DNA of 64,000 nucleotides. Source: Anoplopoma fimbria. Taxonomy: Eukaryota; Chordata; Actinopteri; Perciformes; Anoplopomatidae. Every line of letters begins with the position of its first letter. Position 1 is the first letter of the stretch. A model generated the notes under the pieces. The model was not told the origin of the DNA. It made no database searches and worked only from the letters and a program-made list of their open reading frames with translations. Shown piece after piece: positions 34,938 through 64,000 of the stretch. The position numbers and the translations under genes are program-made. The stretch is from NCBI RefSeq assembly GCF_027596085.1, contig NC_072467.1, forward strand, positions 16,127,981 to 16,191,980, read 5' to 3'.

Positions 34938-36524
34938 TTGCCGATTTTGAGTTTGCCCACTGACAAAGAAATGAACGATCTATAATTGTTATGGTAGGTT
35001 TATTTTAACATTGAGAGACAGAATATCAAAAATAAAATCCAGAAAATCACATTATATAAAAGTTATAAATTGATTTGCATTTGATCGAGTGAAATAAGTA
35101 TTTGATCCCCTAACAAAACATGACTCAGTACTTGGTGGAGAAACCGTTGTTGGCAAGCACAGAGGTCAGACGCTTCTTGTAGTTGGTCACCAGGTTTGCG
35201 CACATCTCAGGAGGGATTTTGGTCCACTCCTCTTTGCAGATCTTCTCCAAATCCTGAAGGTTTCGAGGCTGTCGCTTGGCAACTCTAAGCTTCAGCTCCC
35301 TCCACAGATTTTCTATGGGATTAAGGTCCGGAGACTGGCTAGGCCACTCCATGACCTTAATGTGCTTCTTCTTGAGCCACTCCTTTGTTGCCTTGGCCGT
35401 ATGTTTTGGGTCATTGTCGTGCTGGAAGACCCATCCACGACCCATTTTCAGTGTCCTGGCTGAGGTAAGGAGGTTGTCGCCCAAGATTTCACGGTACATG
35501 GCCCCGTCCATCCTCCCCTCGATGCGGTGAAGTCGTCCTGTCCCCTTAGCAGAGAAACACCCCCAAAGCATAATGTTTCCACCTCCATGCTTGACGGTGG
35601 GGATGGTGTTCTTGGGGTTATAATCAGCATTTCTCTTCCTCCAAACACGGCGAGTTGAGTTGATGCCAAATAGCTCGATTTTGGTCTCATCTGACCACAT
35701 TACCTTCTCCCAAGCCTTCTCTGAATCATTCAGTTGTTCATTGGCAAACTTCAGACGGGCCTGTACATGTGCCTTCTTGAGCAGGGGGACCTTGCAGGCG
35801 CTGCAGGATTTTAATCCATTACGGCGTAGTGTGTTACCAATGGTTTTCTTGGTGACTGTGGTCCCAGCTGTCTTGAGATCATTAACAAGTTCCTCCCGTG
35901 TAGTTCTGGGCTGATCCCTAACCTTTCTCATGATCATCGATACCCCACGAGGCGAGATATTGCGTGGAGCCCCAGACTGAGGGCGATTGATGGTCATTTT
36001 GTGTTTCTTCCATTTCCGAATAATCGCACCAACAGTTGTCTCCTTCTCACCAAGCTGCTTTCCGATGGTCTTGTAGCCCATTCCAGCCTTGTGCAGGTCT
36101 ATAATCTTTGCCCCGACGTCCTTAGACAGCTCTTTGGTCTTGCCCATGGTGGAGAAGTTGGAATCTGATTGATTGATTCTGTGGACAGGTGTCTTTTATA
36201 CAGGTAATGAATTGAGACAGATGTCTTTCATACAGGTAACGAGTTGAGATTCAGAGTACTTTCTTAAAGTGAAAGGACTAATCTAACCGGTCTGTGGGAG
36301 CCAGAATTCTTGCTGGTTGGTAGGGGCTCAAATACTTATTTCACTCGATCAAATGCAAATCAATTTATAACTTTTATATAATGTGATTTTCTGGATTATT
36401 TTTTTTATATTCTGTCTCTCACTGTTAAAATAAACCTACCATAACAATTATAGATCGTTCATTTCTTTGTCAGTGGGCAAACTTACAAAATCGGCAAGGG
36501 ATCAAATAATTATTTCCCCCACTG
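34938..36524 (-). mobile_element. Tc1-like transposon with intact transposase, left end missing
   Basis: Long inverted repeats flank the gene. The left copy (about 34938-35117) and right copy (about 36322-36524) share CCACTGACAAAGAAATGAAC, ATTGTTATGGTAGGTTTATT and a TTTGATCGAGTGAAATAAGT-type inner part. The right end is complete (CACTG, then TA). The left copy starts at TTGCCGATTTTG and lacks the outermost ~27 bp, which on the right read CAGTGGGGGAAATAATTATT and onward. Tc1 transposases cut at the very end, so this copy should be immobile although its gene is intact. Confidence 0.88.
35125..36147 (-). CDS. Tc1-like transposase, intact 340 aa
   Basis: Full-length for the family. Paired-like helix-turn-helix domains lie in residues 1-110 ([22 protein letters not shown] as the GRPR-like hook, [18 protein letters not shown]). 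The DD34E catalytic triad is D153 (WSDETK), D244 ([10 protein letters not shown]) and E279 ([11 protein letters not shown]), with the Gly-rich [15 protein letters not shown] between. The start ATG at 36147 sits in a good context (CCACCATGG). There are no stops or frameshifts. It would cut and rejoin element ends at TA sites and could act in trans on related copies. The absence of decay suggests recent activity despite the damaged left end. Confidence 0.92.
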   Translation of the reverse strand: MGKTKELSKDVGAKIIDLHKAGMGYKTIGKQLGEKETTVGAIIRKWKKHKMTINRPQSGAPRNISPRGVSMIMRKVRDQPRTTREELVNDLKTAGTTVTKKTIGNTLRRNGLKSCSACKVPLLKKAHVQARLKFANEQLNDSEKAWEKVMWSDETKIELFGINSTRRVWRKRNADYNPKNTIPTVKHGGGNIMLWGCFSAKGTGRLHRIEGRMDGAMYREILGDNLLTSARTLKMGRGWVFQHDNDPKHTAKATKEWLKKKHIKVMEWPSQSPDLNPIENLWRELKLRVAKRQPRNLQDLEKICKEEWTKIPPEMCANLVTNYKKRLTSVLANNGFSTKY

Positions 36525-36542
36525 TATATATGTATATATATG

Positions 36543-36576
<34 letters not shown>

Positions 36577-36580
36577 TATT
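36525..36580. repeat. (TA)/(TATG) microsatellite
   Basis: A mixed TATATG repeat directly abuts the right end of the Tc1 element. The TA-rich target probably attracted the insertion. Confidence 0.85.
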
Positions 36581-37560
36581 CCTGGAGGCTACCAGTTAGT
36601 TTCTGGACTAAGGTTTAGAAGCCAAGAGTTCTGCCTTTTGGACTTAACCATCTTGTTTTTTGGTTTTTTTACATCCGCCTTAAAGGTGTGAATGCTGAAT
36701 CATCCAATCTCTTCAACTGTGTCGTCTGTTGATTGCAGTCACAACAAAAAAACTTGATCACATCCTTGTGTGTGGGTCTCAGTGTGAGATGCACAGATAA
36801 CCCTTGTTATTTGAGTGCTTCAGATGCTTCCATTGTGCGAGTGAAGGTGAAACAGCAGCTGCTCTTCACAGATAAACACTGAGCCGTCACTCCCGTCTCA
36901 CACACCATGGAAGTCTTTTTGTCCATGGAAGGGAGCTGATGATTCACGCACTGTAGAGGAGAAGCACTTGTCTGTCTTGAGGCTGTTAGCAGGTGTCAAC
37001 ACTGAACTGAAGGGACTGTGTGGGAGTGGCCGTCGTGCTGTTTCCTGGATGTTTATGTGTGAGTGACAGATCCATGAGGCCCATCAGACGACAAATCACA
37101 TCACAAAGATTTATAATACTGTGAGACGGGATTTAACCACTCTGGAAAGTTATAACTGTCATAATCATTCAGTCCTCTATTTCCTTGAGAAGACAAGTAG
37201 TAGAATTATGTCAGTCATGATACAAACAGACCTTTTCTACTGCAGACACTCTACAACCTGTAACCTGAGGCTTTCTCCGGGGGCAACCTCCAGTTCTAAA
37301 TTGTGAATCTGGTGCTGAAGTGTCTTAAAGCTGCATTATCTTTACTGACCAGCAGGGGGCAACTCCTCTGAGATTTTTAGAGATTTTATTTATTTCTTTG
37401 GGCTAAAAATGTGATAATAATGTTTGCACATAGTTTTAGAAGTATGCTGAAATATTGTTAGCATATAGCAACAATTTGAGCAAATATAATACAGAATTAT
37501 TTTTAAAGTTACTAACTGAACCTTTAAATCCTCAAAACAACATGAATGAAATGAAAAACG
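36581..37560. other. Non-coding, no supported gene
   Basis: No exon, repeat family or RNA gene could be supported upstream of the candidate first exon. Confidence 0.4.
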
Positions 37561-38040
37561 GCAGTGAATGAAATATGTTTGGAAAAATGGAAATTGATAC
37601 TGTGGTGGGAGGATGTAGGGTAAAGAATGATGTGTGTGGTCTGAAACAATACGCTCAACGGGAGAAGGAGGGGCAGGAAGACCGGGTGATGTCAGTGGGG
37701 AAGAAGAGGAGGGAGGACCGCCTTACTCTTTCCCTTTTCCTCCCCCTCCTCCTTCCTCCCCCTCCTCTTCTTATCAGTGTGTGTGAGACGGAGAGAGGAT
37801 CAGTAGGTGAGTGGACGGAGGATTACCAGCAGTGACAGTGGCTATGGGGGAAGAGAAAAAGGGAACTAAACCGGGATAGAGAGAAAAACACGTGCCCTAA
37901 AGAGTAAGTGGGTAAACAGAGAGTGAGAGATCGGAGAGCAACCCAACTAGGAGTCCACTTGGAGCGAGGACGGAGCGCTTGTTTCAGGAATTGGGTGGAC
38001 CCCTCACTAGGAAGAGTCGACATCAACCACCACAGCCACC
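37561..38040 (+). promoter_or_regulatory. Candidate promoter and 5' UTR of the RIPOR-family gene
   Basis: A purine-rich stretch (about 37660-37720) is followed by a pure pyrimidine block (about 37727-37772). After this the sequence is GA-rich and open up to a strong start context, CAGCCACCATGT. No TATA box is evident and the start of transcription cannot be placed. The assignment follows from the downstream start codon and splice donor. Confidence 0.4.
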
Positions 38041-63847
<25,807 letters not shown>

Positions 63848-64000
63848 GTAAGTTTGGCCAACAGTCCCGTCACTGTGAGAATGATCCTGAGCTTAATGAG
63901 TACTGTTCTGTTGTTTAATATTAAGTGTTATTCATTAACAGAACATTGCTGTGAGGAACCTTTAACTGGTTATGAAACGACACAATACTGAAGCCTCTAT

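Overview
The window looks like nuclear DNA from a ray-finned (teleost) fish. It carries split vertebrate-type genes with GT-AG introns, very long (CA)n/(TG)n tracts, and a repeat load typical of teleosts: Tc1 and pogo transposons, a Harbinger-type element, hAT and TTAA-target MITEs, a Rex3-like LINE, an L2-like LINE tail and tRNA-like SINEs. No bacterial-type operons, CRISPR arrays or rRNA genes are visible.

Region 1 (1-5.3 kb): a degenerate ~150-bp tandem repeat interrupted by a complete pogo-type DNA transposon (1756-5096). The transposon has a perfect 24-bp terminal inverted repeat, a TA target duplication and internal copies of the terminal motif. Its single long open frame encodes a helix-turn-helix / DDE / PHD-finger protein. 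Two side-by-side foldback elements follow (5.4-6.1 kb).

Region 2 (6.1-11.4 kb): a minus-strand gene of at least five exons whose phases all agree. It resembles the repeated teleost genes often labelled SAMD3-like. A partial copy of its last exon lies just beyond its stop. Its 3.3-kb intron holds a TTAA MITE and a long-armed foldback element, and the foldback is itself interrupted by a Harbinger-type element that keeps a Myb/SANT-like gene but no visible transposase.

Region 3 (11.4-20.1 kb): relics. These are an unidentified plus-strand open frame, a broken hAT (GTF2IRD2-like) transposase C-terminus, a broken minus-strand ORF with an SGNH-hydrolase-like domain, an almost full-length but frameshifted Rex3-like retrotransposon, and an internally deleted Tc1.

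Region 4 (20-37.5 kb): mostly non-coding, with microsatellites, nested SINEs, a second Tc1 relic and a Tc1-like element with an intact 340-aa transposase (35125-36147) whose left end is missing. A CpG-rich, ETS-site-containing segment near 21.05-21.33 kb may be a promoter.

Region 5 (37.5-64 kb): the main host gene, a plus-strand RIPOR-family gene (best match ripor1/fam65a). A candidate first exon ends at 38059. After a 16.5-kb intron, ten exons between 54541 and 63847 encode the conserved N-terminal part of the protein, and the gene runs off the right edge. Its introns carry LINE, hAT, SINE/L2, MITE and Tc1 insertions, and several long dinucleotide repeats lie directly against splice sites. 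Paralogue and repeat-family names rest on recalled family motifs, not on database searches.
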